This document shows, one piece after another, positions 1-8,033 of a stretch of 64,000 nucleotides of DNA. The stretch covers positions 1 through 64,000 of the forward strand of contig VGID01000015.1 of the NCBI GenBank assembly GCA_016868035.1. Reading direction: 5' to 3'. This DNA is from Betaproteobacteria bacterium (GTDB lineage Bacteria; Pseudomonadota; Gammaproteobacteria; Burkholderiales; SG8-41). Each line of letters starts with the position of its first letter. The stretch's first letter is position 1. Under the pieces are notes generated by a model. The model saw only the letters and a list, made by a program, of their open reading frames with translations. It was not told the DNA's origin and searched no databases. The position numbers and the translations under genes are program-made.

Positions 1-58
1 CCGCCTCGGCCTCCTTCAGGAAACCGATGATCTGCTCCTCCGTAAACCGCTTCTTCAT
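1..58 (-). CDS. IS3-family transposase OrfA, N-terminus only (runs off the left edge)
   Basis: Nineteen codons are visible, starting MKKRFTEEQIIGFLKEAEA, the characteristic opening of the IS3-family OrfA helix-turn-helix protein, which recognises the element ends. A good ribosome binding site (gggagg) lies about 7 bases upstream of the ATG. The gene runs leftwards out of the window, so the rest of OrfA and OrfB should lie outside it. Its upstream side is the IS end, which interrupts a dioxygenase gene. Confidence 0.8.
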   Translation of the reverse strand, partial: MKKRFTEEQIIGFLKEAEA

Positions 59-122
59 GTCCGACCTCCCGTTGCATAATAGATCGGACTCTAATCTCAG
101 GTGCTACTAATTTCGGGGATCA
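1..122 (-). mobile_element. End of an IS3-family insertion sequence
   Basis: The sequence from the OrfA start to about position 122 looks like the leader and terminal repeat of the element. Read on the minus strand, the end begins TGATCCCCGAAATTAG, and the dioxygenase reading frame becomes recognisable immediately after it. The exact last base is inferred from where dioxygenase homology starts (about 122-127). The other end and the target duplication are outside the window. Confidence 0.7.
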
Positions 123-753
123 CGTCGGAACACCCATAGGCAGCCTCGGCTATGGCGAGGCGGTTTGGCATACCGATATGTCGTTCAACGAAAGCCCGAC
201 CGCTGCATCGCTGTTGACGTCGTTGGAAGTGCCTCCGACCGGAGGCGATACGGGCTTCGCCAACATGTACCTGGCTCTAGAGACTTTGCCGGAACGGCTG
301 CGGCAGCGCGTAGCCACTCTTACCATCAAGAATGACGCCAGCAGAACGAGCGCCGGGGAGCTGAGGCCGGGTTTTCCGGAGGTCGTCGACATACCGACGT
401 GTCCCGGTCCGAGCCACCCCATCGTCAGGACGCATGCGGAAACCGGACACAATTGTCTTTACTTGGGGCGCAGACCCAATGCTTACGTCAACGGGCTTCC
501 GCTGGAAGAATCGGAGATCTTGCTGGAACAGCTCTGGTCGCACGCCACCCGCTCCGAGCTTACATGGCGCCACCAATGGCGTGTCGGCGATCTGCTGATA
601 TGGGACAACCGGTGCACTTTGCATCATCGGAATCCGTTTGACGCCCATCACAGGCGGGTCTTGCATAAGACTCAGACCAAGGGGGAGCGCCCATTCTGTT
701 CGCCATCCGCATCCACGCTGCCTCATTCGCGCGGACATGTTTTTGCAGTGTAA
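123..753 (+). pseudogene. TauD/TfdA-family dioxygenase, 5' part removed by the IS
   Basis: This frame aligns with the C-terminal two thirds of the intact TauD-family gene at 3079-3963. It keeps the iron-binding HTD motif (in WHTDMS, about 169-183), the LYLGRR segment, the distal WDNR..LHHR histidine region and the final KGERP. The frame is open from the IS boundary, but about the first 105 residues and any native start are missing. The family uses Fe(II) and 2-oxoglutarate to hydroxylate small acids such as taurine or 2,4-D. It carries a short C-terminal tail of about 20 residues beyond the paralogue's end. A shortened protein from an internal ATG at 178 would lack part of the active site, so it is probably inactive. 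Confidence 0.8.
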
Positions 754-913
754 GGAGAAATCGTAACGGTCTTTGCGGGCCGCGCGGTGTGCGCGCCTGG
801 ATTTTCTTGAGAGAATCATGCGGTAAGGCATCGATTGGATACCGCATTTCGTAAGTCTGAAGCGCGTGCAGGCTCAACCTGCGGATACGGACGTATACCG
901 TGAGAGGAGCGTC

Positions 914-1885
914 ATGACATATCGCATCGCTCGCCAAGTAATTATTGCGCTCTGGGTTGCGACAGGCATCGGCGCCGCGGGCGCGCAGACGTACCCCAGC
1001 AAGCCGATCAGGCTCGTAATCCCCTTTGCTCCCGGCGGCACTTTCGATCTCGTCGGGCGGGTTATTTCGCCCAGCCTGAGTGAGAAACTCGGGCAGCAAG
1101 TGGTCGTGGATAACCGGCCCGGCGGCGGAACCATCCTGGCAACCGAGATCGTTGCGAAGGCAAATCCTGACGGCTATACGCTCCTGCTCGGCTCCAATGT
1201 GCTTGCGACCAATCCGTCGCTCAGGAAAGATTTGCCCTATAACTCCGCAAAGGACCTCGCACCGATTGCGCTGCTCGCAACGCAAGCTTTCGCCATTGTG
1301 GCCAGCGTCAATTTTCCTGCCAGTTCAGTGCAGGACCTGATCTCGGTCGCAAAATCGCGGCCGGGCGAGATTGCTTTCGCGTCGGCAGGAGTAGGCAGCA
1401 CCGGCCACATTGCGGCCGAGTTGTTCATGGCAATGGCGAAAGTGAAATTAATCCATGTGGGATACAAGAGCGGCGGTCAATCGGTGACTGCCGTACTGGG
1501 AAATCAAATCCCCCTTGTATTCACAGGACTGCCGAACGTCTATACACATATGAAAGCCGGAAGATTGAAGATTCTCGGCGTAACCGACCAGCAGCGCTCC
1601 AGCATCGCGCCAGAGATCCCGGCCGTCTCGGAAACCGTGGCCGGATACGAATTTTCAAACTGGTTCGGTGTGCTTGCTCCCAGCGGAACACCAGCGAAAA
1701 TTCGCGCACTCCTGGAAAGTGAACTCCTGAACGTAATTAAAGTGGCGGAGGTTCAAAAGACCCTGCTTAATCGCGGCTTTGGCGTGATGGCGCTGTCCGC
1801 CCCCAATTTTGCCTCGCTCATACATTCGGACACCGTGAAATACGGCAAGGTGATCAAAGAAGCCAAGTTGGAACTCACGTTCTGA
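914..1885 (+). CDS. TctC/Bug-family periplasmic solute receptor
   Basis: A 323-residue protein with a signal peptide (MTYRIARQVIIALWVATG, cleavage after GAQ near residue 25) followed by the family landmarks PSKPIRLVIPFAPGG, DNRPGGG and PDGYTL. Such receptors bind carboxylates or small acids and feed TctAB carriers, but none is adjacent, so this is a solo receptor. The ATG at 914 is chosen because gagaggag precedes it and the signal peptide follows directly; an upstream in-frame ATG at 866 would bury the signal. It lies 160 bp after the broken dioxygenase and 21 bp before the cyclodeaminase gene, so these may be co-transcribed. An 8-bp inverted repeat (ATGCGGTA / TACCGCAT, 818-847) sits in the leader. 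Base composition is visibly less GC-rich than genes after 5 kb. Confidence 0.9.
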   Translation: MTYRIARQVIIALWVATGIGAAGAQTYPSKPIRLVIPFAPGGTFDLVGRVISPSLSEKLGQQVVVDNRPGGGTILATEIVAKANPDGYTLLLGSNVLATNPSLRKDLPYNSAKDLAPIALLATQAFAIVASVNFPASSVQDLISVAKSRPGEIAFASAGVGSTGHIAAELFMAMAKVKLIHVGYKSGGQSVTAVLGNQIPLVFTGLPNVYTHMKAGRLKILGVTDQQRSSIAPEIPAVSETVAGYEFSNWFGVLAPSGTPAKIRALLESELLNVIKVAEVQKTLLNRGFGVMALSAPNFASLIHSDTVKYGKVIKEAKLELTF

Positions 1886-1906
1886 GGCAGGAGCATAGAA
1901 GCGCAA

Positions 1907-2983
1907 ATGACCGAAACTGTGTTGCTGCTTGACAACGACGCCGTCCAGAGTGTTTTCGACGTCGAGTCATGCCTCAAGGCACTGGAGCAGGCCTATCGCG
2001 CTCAGAGCGCCGGCCGCGCCGTCGTGCGACAACGCACGCAAAGTTACGTACCTCTTGACGAGCCGAATGCCGTTTACTGCCTGAAGACCATGGAGGGGGC
2101 GCTCTTCGACGGTGATTACATGGCCCTGCGAATCACTTCCGACATTGTTGGAAAGACAGTGGTAAACGGCGAGCAACGCAGAGAAAAGCTCCCGCGAGGT
2201 CCGGGAGACACGTATTGCGGATTTATCATGCTTTTTAGCCTGAAACGGCTCGCCCCAGTGGCGATCATTCAGGACGGTTACCTCCAGATTTACCGTGTGG
2301 CGTGCACGAGCGCGCTATCCGCACGGCTGCTCGCTCACGAAGGCGCCGGCGATCTGGGTTTGCTTGGCTCAAGTGGGCAGGCATGGGCGCACCTGGTCGC
2401 GATGAACGCCACGTTCCCGCTGCGGCGGGTTCGAGTCTTCAGCCCGACTCGCGCGAACCGCCAATCCTTCGCGAGGCGAGCACGCGAGGAGCTGGGCATC
2501 AAGGTGACGGCGGTAGACACGGCGCACGACGCCGTGGCAGACGCCGACCTGGTGGTGATGGCAACGAACACCGTCCATCCGATTATCAAGGGCGAATGGA
2601 TTGCACGCGGTGCGCACGTGATATCGATTCTGAGCGACGACGACAAGAATCCCCGCCGCGAAATTGACGATGAAACCGTGCGTCGTGCGGTTCTCGTCGT
2701 TGCGCACGCCAAGGAAGCAGCACAGGCGCAAAAGCAGCGCGATTTGTGGGATCCGGTGCAGGCGGGGATTCTGCGCTGGGAAGACATTCGCGACCTTTCA
2801 GAGGTAATGACCGGCCGCGCATCGGGCCGCAAGAGGGCCGAGGACATCACGCTGTTCAAGAACAATATCGGTATCGGGCTTCAATTCGCCGCGGTAGCGC
2901 CTCTCGTCTACGAACGCGCACGCGCCGCACGCGCCGGTCACGAGGTGCCGGCGGAATGGTTCCTCCAGAAGATGAAGGCATAG
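1907..2983 (+). CDS. Ornithine cyclodeaminase/mu-crystallin family protein
   Basis: 358 residues, the usual size for this family of NAD(P)-dependent imine reductases, dehydrogenases and cyclodeaminases. The nucleotide-binding loop is GLLGSSGQA (151-159), a variant of the usual GxGxxA. It follows the conserved region ending RVACTSALSARLLA, and a second Rossmann strand ends VVMATNTVHP. Family members make proline from ornithine or interconvert imines and amino acids. The substrate here is unknown. It sits between a Bug receptor (21 bp upstream) and an intact TauD dioxygenase, suggesting a small acid or amino-acid oxidation operon. Confidence 0.88.
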   Translation: MTETVLLLDNDAVQSVFDVESCLKALEQAYRAQSAGRAVVRQRTQSYVPLDEPNAVYCLKTMEGALFDGDYMALRITSDIVGKTVVNGEQRREKLPRGPGDTYCGFIMLFSLKRLAPVAIIQDGYLQIYRVACTSALSARLLAHEGAGDLGLLGSSGQAWAHLVAMNATFPLRRVRVFSPTRANRQSFARRAREELGIKVTAVDTAHDAVADADLVVMATNTVHPIIKGEWIARGAHVISILSDDDKNPRREIDDETVRRAVLVVAHAKEAAQAQKQRDLWDPVQAGILRWEDIRDLSEVMTGRASGRKRAEDITLFKNNIGIGLQFAAVAPLVYERARAARAGHEVPAEWFLQKMKA

Positions 2984-3078
2984 CGATTGGAAGGGGTTCA
3001 GTGCAGGATTTTCGGCAGACATAAGGATCAGGCCGTGGGAAAATCAACCCTTAAGTCATTTTTCACAAGAGTCTCCTG

Positions 3079-3963
3079 ATGTCACCACTCACGATGAATA
3101 GGAATCTAAACGCGGCGTCGGTAAAGGTAATTCCTTCGGGCCGATCCGTGGGCGCCGAGGTCCGCGGTGTGGACCTCCGGAACCTCACGGACGAGGCATT
3201 TGGAGCGTTGGAGCAGGCGCTATATGACCACCTGGTCGTGGTTGTTCGTGGAAAGCGGCTGACCGATCCCGAGCTGATTGCCTTTGGCAAGCGATTCGGC
3301 GAGCTGGAGCCGCCCGGCATGAGCATCATCGGGAAGCCCTATATCGACGAGTATCCCGACATACTTGTCATTTCGAATATCGTGGAAAACGATATTCCTC
3401 AAGGCAATCTCGGGGCCGGCGAAGCAACCTGGCACACGGACATGTCGTACCGTGAAAAGCCCACATCCATCGCTATTCTCCATGCGCTCGAGGTACCGCC
3501 GAGCGGCGGCAACACTTACTTCGCAAACCAGTATCTCGCCTACGAAACGCTCTCGCCCGAACTGAGGAAGAAACTGGAAGGTTCGATGCTCGTGCATGAT
3601 GAAACGTATAACAGCGCCGGGCAGTTGCGGAAGGGCTTCAAGGAAATCACCGACCCGCGCCAGGCGCCGGGCGCCCGCCATCCAATCTTCAGGACGCATC
3701 CGAAGACCGGCAGAAGGGCGCTATACCTTGGCCGCCGGCGCAACGGGTACATCATCGGAATGCCGCTGGCGGAGAGCGAGCAATTGCTGGACCAGCTCTG
3801 GGCGCACGCCTCGCGGCCTGAACTCGTTTGGTGCCAGCAGTGGCAAGCGGGCGATACGTTGATCTGGGACAACCGGTGCCTGATCCATCGCCGCGATCAA
3901 TTCGACGCGAACGCCCGGCGCATGATGCACCGCGTGCAGATCAAGGGCGAGCGGCCCGAATAA
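3079..3963 (+). CDS. TauD/TfdA-family Fe(II)/2-oxoglutarate dioxygenase
   Basis: 294 residues, full length. The iron ligands are visible as H119-T-D121 (in WHTDMS) and H270 (in NRCLIH), with the 2-oxoglutarate-binding arginine in the following NARR segment. The family couples oxidative decarboxylation of 2-oxoglutarate to hydroxylation of substrates such as taurine, alkyl sulfates or phenoxyacetates. It is clearly related to the interrupted copy at 123-753, so the locus held two paralogues flanking a receptor and a cyclodeaminase. An internal ATG at 3094 is an alternative start. A 10-bp stem hairpin follows the stop by 5 bases. Confidence 0.9.
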   Translation: MSPLTMNRNLNAASVKVIPSGRSVGAEVRGVDLRNLTDEAFGALEQALYDHLVVVVRGKRLTDPELIAFGKRFGELEPPGMSIIGKPYIDEYPDILVISNIVENDIPQGNLGAGEATWHTDMSYREKPTSIAILHALEVPPSGGNTYFANQYLAYETLSPELRKKLEGSMLVHDETYNSAGQLRKGFKEITDPRQAPGARHPIFRTHPKTGRRALYLGRRRNGYIIGMPLAESEQLLDQLWAHASRPELVWCQQWQAGDTLIWDNRCLIHRRDQFDANARRMMHRVQIKGERPE

Positions 3964-3968
3964 TCCGG

Positions 3969-3994
3969 CATCACGCTGGACTGGCAGCGTGATG
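3969..3994 (+). terminator. Stem-loop directly after the TauD gene
   Basis: CATCACGCTG and CAGCGTGATG form a perfect 10-bp stem with a 6-base loop, starting 5 bases after the dioxygenase stop codon. There is no T-run after it, so it may be a 3' stabiliser or rho-assisted end rather than a classical intrinsic terminator. Confidence 0.5.
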
Positions 3995-4180
3995 GTGAAC
4001 CTCGGGGGACCGACCGCTAAACATCGAGTTCCTGATCCCGCGCTGACCGCCACTTCCTGCCCCGTCAGCTCCGGCACATCACGCGCCGCTGCCACGAGAA
4101 GGCATTCCTGCTGAAATAAACTTGCACCGGTCCGACACGCGGGTGCGCCCCGCATCGGGCGCACTGCCCCCACCTACTTC

Positions 4181-4201
4181 CGACTTTCGCCTTTCGACTT
4201 C
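4181..4201 (+). repeat. Heptamer tandem repeat (three units)
   Basis: Units cgacttt, cgccttt and cgacttc follow each other with period 7 in the gene-free stretch after the TauD gene. It is one of several period-7 arrays in the first 26 kb. Confidence 0.6.
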
Positions 4202-4220
4202 AGGCGGGCTCCGCAGGAGG

Positions 4221-4300
4221 ATAAATAGGGTCAGTGCAACTTTTTCGCCGCACTAAAGCGGCGCTCGCGGGACGGATAACTTACACTGACCCCGTTTATT
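4221..4300. repeat. Small palindromic element with about 20-bp inverted ends
   Basis: Ends read aataGGGTCAGTG(c/t)AA inwards from both sides (4224-4242 and 4278-4300), with an inner hairpin gccgc/gcggc at 4247-4262. The GGGTCAGTG core resembles REP-type palindromes that accompany RAYT transposases in many proteobacteria. That assignment is from memory of the family and unproven here. No gene is seen in the remainder of 3995-4425. Confidence 0.5.
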
Positions 4301-4425
4301 CAGCAAAAAGAGAATCGCTCAGAGCACGCCAAGATGAGTGATGCGTGATCGGGTATGGGCGTTGGGGATACGCGGCGACAGCGTAAGATTTCGAACCGAT
4401 CGGCAGCATTGTTCGACCCCCAGTA

Positions 4426-4782
4426 ATGACAGATGCGGCGAAGAAGAGGAAGAAGAGAGCTCCGCGGTATCACCACTGCGTTTACGTTGTCCTGCTGTCA
4501 AAGGACGTTTCGTACGAAACGAAGTTCAGGAAGAGCAACCCAAATTACAGTCCTGACAAGCCCTGTGTCTACGTCGGGATGACGGGGCAGAGCCCGGATA
4601 TCCGCTTCGACAAGCACAAGGCGGGGATCAAGGCGAACCGGTACGTCAAGAAGTACGGCGTGCGGCTGATGCCGGAGCTCTACGAGGTCTACAATCCCAT
4701 GCCCTACGAGGCGGCGCTGGACATGGAAATCGAGCTGGCGATCCACCTGCGCGCGAAGGGCTACGGAGTGTGGCAAGGATGA
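4426..4782 (+). CDS. GIY-YIG-like small protein
   Basis: 118 residues. After a basic head (KKRKKRAPR) come VYVVLL (19-24) and VYVGMTG (48-54), spaced like the two halves of the GIY-YIG nuclease fold. An arginine in the downstream helix (near R60, DIRFDKHKAG) and an acidic helix (YEAALDMEIELA) match the usual catalytic positions. The GIY half is degenerate, so nuclease activity is not certain. Relatives of this size occur as free-standing proteins of unknown role. It is monocistronic, between the palindromic element and the GFA gene, and has no obvious Shine-Dalgarno sequence. Confidence 0.6.
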   Translation: MTDAAKKRKKRAPRYHHCVYVVLLSKDVSYETKFRKSNPNYSPDKPCVYVGMTGQSPDIRFDKHKAGIKANRYVKKYGVRLMPELYEVYNPMPYEAALDMEIELAIHLRAKGYGVWQG

Positions 4783-4962
4783 GGCCAGAAGAGCGACGGC
4801 GGAGGGAGTCGAATCACTTGACCTCGCGGCTTCCCTGGTTTCGCGTTCGTCCCGGGGTTCGCCAACGCACTCGAGAGCCCGCCGCCGGACGGCGATAAAA
4901 TCCCTTGTACCTCGTATGGCCGAAACGAATCATTCCCCAACCCGATACAAGGAGAAGCCAGA

Positions 4963-5376
4963 ATGCAACCGGAAGCGCTGAAAGGAAGCTGCTTGTGCGG
5001 TTCAGTCCGCTTCGAGCTCAAGCCGCCGTTAACGGGTTTCAGGTATTGCCATTGCAGCCGCTGCCGCAAAGCGACCGGAGCCGCGCATGCCGCGAACATC
5101 TTCCTGCCCATGAACCAGCTCACCTGGCTCGCGGGCGAGACGCTCATCCGGCGTTTCGATCTGCCGGGCGCCAAGCGCTTTGCCGTGTGCTTCTGCACCC
5201 AGTGCGGCACGCGCGTGCCGAGCAAGATCACCGGCACCGAAAACTGCCTCGTGCCGGCCGGCGTGCTTGACGCGAGCCCGGACTTGCGTCCGGACGGCAG
5301 TATTTTCTGGGGATCGAGGGCGCCGTGGTTCATGGAAACCCAGGAACTCCCGAAGCACGACGAGTACGGCAAGTAG
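4963..5376 (+). CDS. GFA/CENP-V-type zinc protein
   Basis: 137 residues, single-domain. Cysteines sit at 10, 12, 29, 31, 34, 76, 78 and 81 (CLCG, CHCSRC and CFCTQCG motifs), the zinc-binding pattern of the glutathione-dependent formaldehyde-activating (GFA) family. The founding enzyme promotes S-hydroxymethylglutathione formation, but most GFA proteins have no proven reaction. A strong ribosome binding site (aaggagaag) precedes the ATG. It is probably monocistronic. Confidence 0.85.
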   Translation: MQPEALKGSCLCGSVRFELKPPLTGFRYCHCSRCRKATGAAHAANIFLPMNQLTWLAGETLIRRFDLPGAKRFAVCFCTQCGTRVPSKITGTENCLVPAGVLDASPDLRPDGSIFWGSRAPWFMETQELPKHDEYGK

Positions 5377-5471
5377 GGCCCCCAGCCCGGGCCGGACCCG
5401 CGCATCGCATTGATCCGCCTTCAAATCAACGCCATGCAGGGGCGGCTCCGCGCCTTGGCAGCCCGGAGCCC

Positions 5472-5492
5472 GGTGACGGGTGATGGGCAATC
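5472..5492 (+). repeat. Heptamer tandem repeat (three units)
   Basis: Units ggtgacg, ggtgatg and ggcaatc, period 7, in the 245-bp gap between the GFA gene and the next receptor. A similar pair of units recurs at 13053-13066. Confidence 0.5.
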
Positions 5493-5621
5493 CCCGGGGA
5501 CCCGCCCCCAAGCGGTAACCTCTCCTGGATCTACTGTCGTCCGACTCGCGCGTCCGGCGATACCAAGCACCGTTCCGATATACTCTCGTCGGCACGATTA
5601 CAGGAAACTCGGGAGGCGCCG

Positions 5622-6614
5622 ATGAAATTCACAGCTGCCCTGGCCTGCGTTGCCGCCGCAGCCGGATGGGTGCAGCTCGCAGCGGCGCAAACCGCCCCTA
5701 GCAGTGCCGGCGCGAACTGGCCGGAGCGGCCCGTTCGCATCGTAGTACCGTTCCCGCCCGGCGGGTCATCGGATTTCGCTGCGCGGATTCTCACCCTGCA
5801 CCTGCAAAAGACGATCAAGCAGACGATCGTCATCGACAACCGCGGCGGCGCGGGCGGCAACATCGGCAGCGAGATCGTTGCCAAGGCCGCGCCGGACGGA
5901 TACACGTTCCTCATCACCGCCGAAGGCCCCGTCACGATCAGCCCGAGCCTGTACTCGAAGCTGGGATACAGCCCGAGCCGGGATCTCACCCCCATCACGC
6001 CAGTGATTACCTATTCCAACGTGGTGGTGGTGCATCCCACGGTGCGCGCCAATACCATGAAGGAGCTCATCGCGCTTGCAAAAGAGCAGCCGCGCAAGCT
6101 CACCTATGCGCACCCCGGCATCGGCACCAACGTGCATCTCGCCTCCGAGCTCCTGAAGCTCATGACGGGAACGGACATCGTCGGCGCGTCGTACAAGGGC
6201 GGCGGACCGGCGGTTGCGAGCGTCGTCGCGAATGAAACCCAACTTTCGCTCGCCACGGCGCCGTCGGCGATACCCCACGTGAAAGGCGGCAGGCTGAGGG
6301 CGCTTGCCGTCACCACGGCCAAGCGCTCCGCAGTCCTGCCGGACCTGCCGACGATCGCCGAGGCCGGCGTGCCCGGCTACGGCGTCGAGGGCACGGTATT
6401 GCTCCTCGCGCCGAGCAAGACGTCTCCGAAGATCATCGCGCGCCTGTACGAAGAATCGGCGAAGATCCTGAAGATGCCGGAGGTGCGGGACGCCGTCGCC
6501 GCGGGCGGGTCCGAGCCGGGAGGCGCGCCGCCGGCGGAGACACAGAGGCTCGTCCGCGAAGAGAGCGCGATGTGGGAGAAGCTCATCAAGGCGCTGGGCG
6601 TGAAGCTCGACTGA
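5622..6614 (+). CDS. TctC/Bug-family periplasmic solute receptor (paralogue A)
   Basis: 330 residues with signal peptide (hydrophobic to AAAQT near residue 25) and landmarks RIVVPFPPGGSSDFAARI, DNRGGAGGN and PDGYTF. It is nearly the same protein as the receptor at 25358-26344; I count only scattered substitutions after the signal region, roughly nine residues in ten identical. It is a solo receptor with no TctAB or enzyme beside it. A ribosome binding site (gggaggcg) supports the ATG. The high identity of the pair points to recent duplication within this region. Confidence 0.92.
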   Translation: MKFTAALACVAAAAGWVQLAAAQTAPSSAGANWPERPVRIVVPFPPGGSSDFAARILTLHLQKTIKQTIVIDNRGGAGGNIGSEIVAKAAPDGYTFLITAEGPVTISPSLYSKLGYSPSRDLTPITPVITYSNVVVVHPTVRANTMKELIALAKEQPRKLTYAHPGIGTNVHLASELLKLMTGTDIVGASYKGGGPAVASVVANETQLSLATAPSAIPHVKGGRLRALAVTTAKRSAVLPDLPTIAEAGVPGYGVEGTVLLLAPSKTSPKIIARLYEESAKILKMPEVRDAVAAGGSEPGGAPPAETQRLVREESAMWEKLIKALGVKLD

Positions 6615-6651
6615 GCAGGATCGCGGCAGTTTAGCGTCAGAAAACAGCCTG

Positions 6652-6693
6652 AGCGACGACTGACGCCTCACGAATCACGGCTCACGACTCACG
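6652..6693 (+). repeat. Heptamer tandem repeat (six units)
   Basis: Units agcgacg, actgacg, cctcacg, aatcacg, gctcacg and actcacg, period 7, between two convergent receptor genes. Each unit keeps an acg ending. Confidence 0.65.
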
Positions 6694-6722
6694 CCGTTGC
6701 GCGGCGCAATCGACCGCGCCGG

Positions 6723-7700
6723 TCACTCGACCTTCGCGCCGGACTCCTTCACGATCTTCGCCCACTTGGCGTGCTCGTCCTTGAGATAGGCCGCGAACGC
6801 CTTGGATCCCTGCGGCACGTCCCCACCCGCATCGAGCATGCTCTCGCGCACCTTCGGCGTCCGCAGGATCTTGACGACCTCCTTGCTCAGCCGCGCGACG
6901 ATCGCCTCGGGCGTCTTCGCGGGAACGAGTACGCCGAACCACGTGACCGTGCTGAACCCCGGGTAGCCGGCTTCCGCCACGGTCGGCACGTCGGGAAGCG
7001 TGGGCGAGCGTTTGAGCGAGGTTACCGCGAGCGCGCGCTGCGTGCCGGCCTTGACGTGAGGCGCCGCGGTCTCGAGCGAGGAGACGAACGCGGCGACACG
7101 CCCGGCGACGAGATCCGGGATCGCCACCGCCGCGCCCTTGTACGGCACGTGGATGAACTTGATGCCCGCCAGCTGCTGAAGCAGCTCGATGGAGAGGTGG
7201 CCGACCGTGCCGATGCCTGAGGACGCGTAGTTCACCTCCTCCGGCTTCGCCTTCGCCGCCTTGATGTAATCGCCGAGGGAGGCGTACGGAGATTTCGCGC
7301 CGACGGTGAGCACGATCGGCACCGCGGAGATGAGCGTGATCGGGGTGAAATCCTTCAGTGCGTCGTAGGGCAGCTTCCCGTAGAGCCCCGGGCCGATCGC
7401 GAGGTTGCTGGTCTGCCCGATCACCAGCGTGTAGCCGTCGGGCGAAGCTTTCGCCGCGAGCCCGATGCCGAGCGTGCCCCCCGCGCCGGGCCGGTTGTCC
7501 ACCACCACGCTCCAGCCGAGGGTGTCGGTCATCATCGTGGTCACGCGGCGCGCGAGGATGTCGGTGCCCCCGCCCGGCGGGAACGGCACGATGAAGCGGA
7601 TCGGCTTGTTCGGGTAGGCGCCCTGCGCGAGAACGGGTCCGGCGAAGGCCGCGGCGAGCGCGAGCGCCGCGGCAACCGCGCACCTGCTGATGAGGCTCAT
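6723..7700 (-). CDS. TctC/Bug-family periplasmic solute receptor
   Basis: 325 residues. The ATG at 7700 is chosen over an upstream one because aaggggggag lies just before it and a clean signal peptide follows (MSLISRCAVAAALALAAAF, cleavage after VLAQG). Landmarks are PNKPIRFIVPFPPGGGTD, DNRPGAGG and PDGYTL. Solo receptor, divergent from the next one across a 333-bp gap that contains a heptamer array. Confidence 0.92.
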   Translation of the reverse strand: MSLISRCAVAAALALAAAFAGPVLAQGAYPNKPIRFIVPFPPGGGTDILARRVTTMMTDTLGWSVVVDNRPGAGGTLGIGLAAKASPDGYTLVIGQTSNLAIGPGLYGKLPYDALKDFTPITLISAVPIVLTVGAKSPYASLGDYIKAAKAKPEEVNYASSGIGTVGHLSIELLQQLAGIKFIHVPYKGAAVAIPDLVAGRVAAFVSSLETAAPHVKAGTQRALAVTSLKRSPTLPDVPTVAEAGYPGFSTVTWFGVLVPAKTPEAIVARLSKEVVKILRTPKVRESMLDAGGDVPQGSKAFAAYLKDEHAKWAKIVKESGAKVE

Positions 7701-7828
7701 TGAAGTCTCCCCCCTTGTTACCGAGCCGGCGCCGCGCGAGGCGGCCCCGGCCGGGCGTTTCGTTGGCTGCGCGCCGTGCATCGTGCCAGAAACCGGCGCG
7801 GTTTCAAATACCGGCGCACGCTACCGCG

Positions 7829-7919
7829 CGTTCGGGGTTCCGGGTTCAAGGTTCAAGGTTCAAGGTTCAAGGTTCAACGTTCAAGGTTCAACGTTCAAGG
7901 TTCAACGTTCAAGGTTCAA
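7829..7919 (+). repeat. Heptamer tandem repeat, 13 units
   Basis: Unit ggttcaa alternating with cgttcaa in its right half, period 7 without interruption for 91 bp; the first two units are degenerate. It fills part of the 333-bp divergent gap between two receptors (7701-8033), where no gene is seen. It is the longest of the period-7 arrays. Confidence 0.9.
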
Positions 7920-8033
7920 ACGAGAAACGAGGAGGAGTCGGGGCGCAAGCACGGCGTGCCGCCGACCTTGCTCGCATGCTATGCTTTCCGGCACTAACTA
8001 TAACGTTGCCGAAGCGACGGAGGAGGAGCGCAG

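Noticed and set aside
7829-7919. CRISPR or coding repeat protein
   Set aside because: Period-7 simple repeat without spacers; frames through it are only low-complexity.
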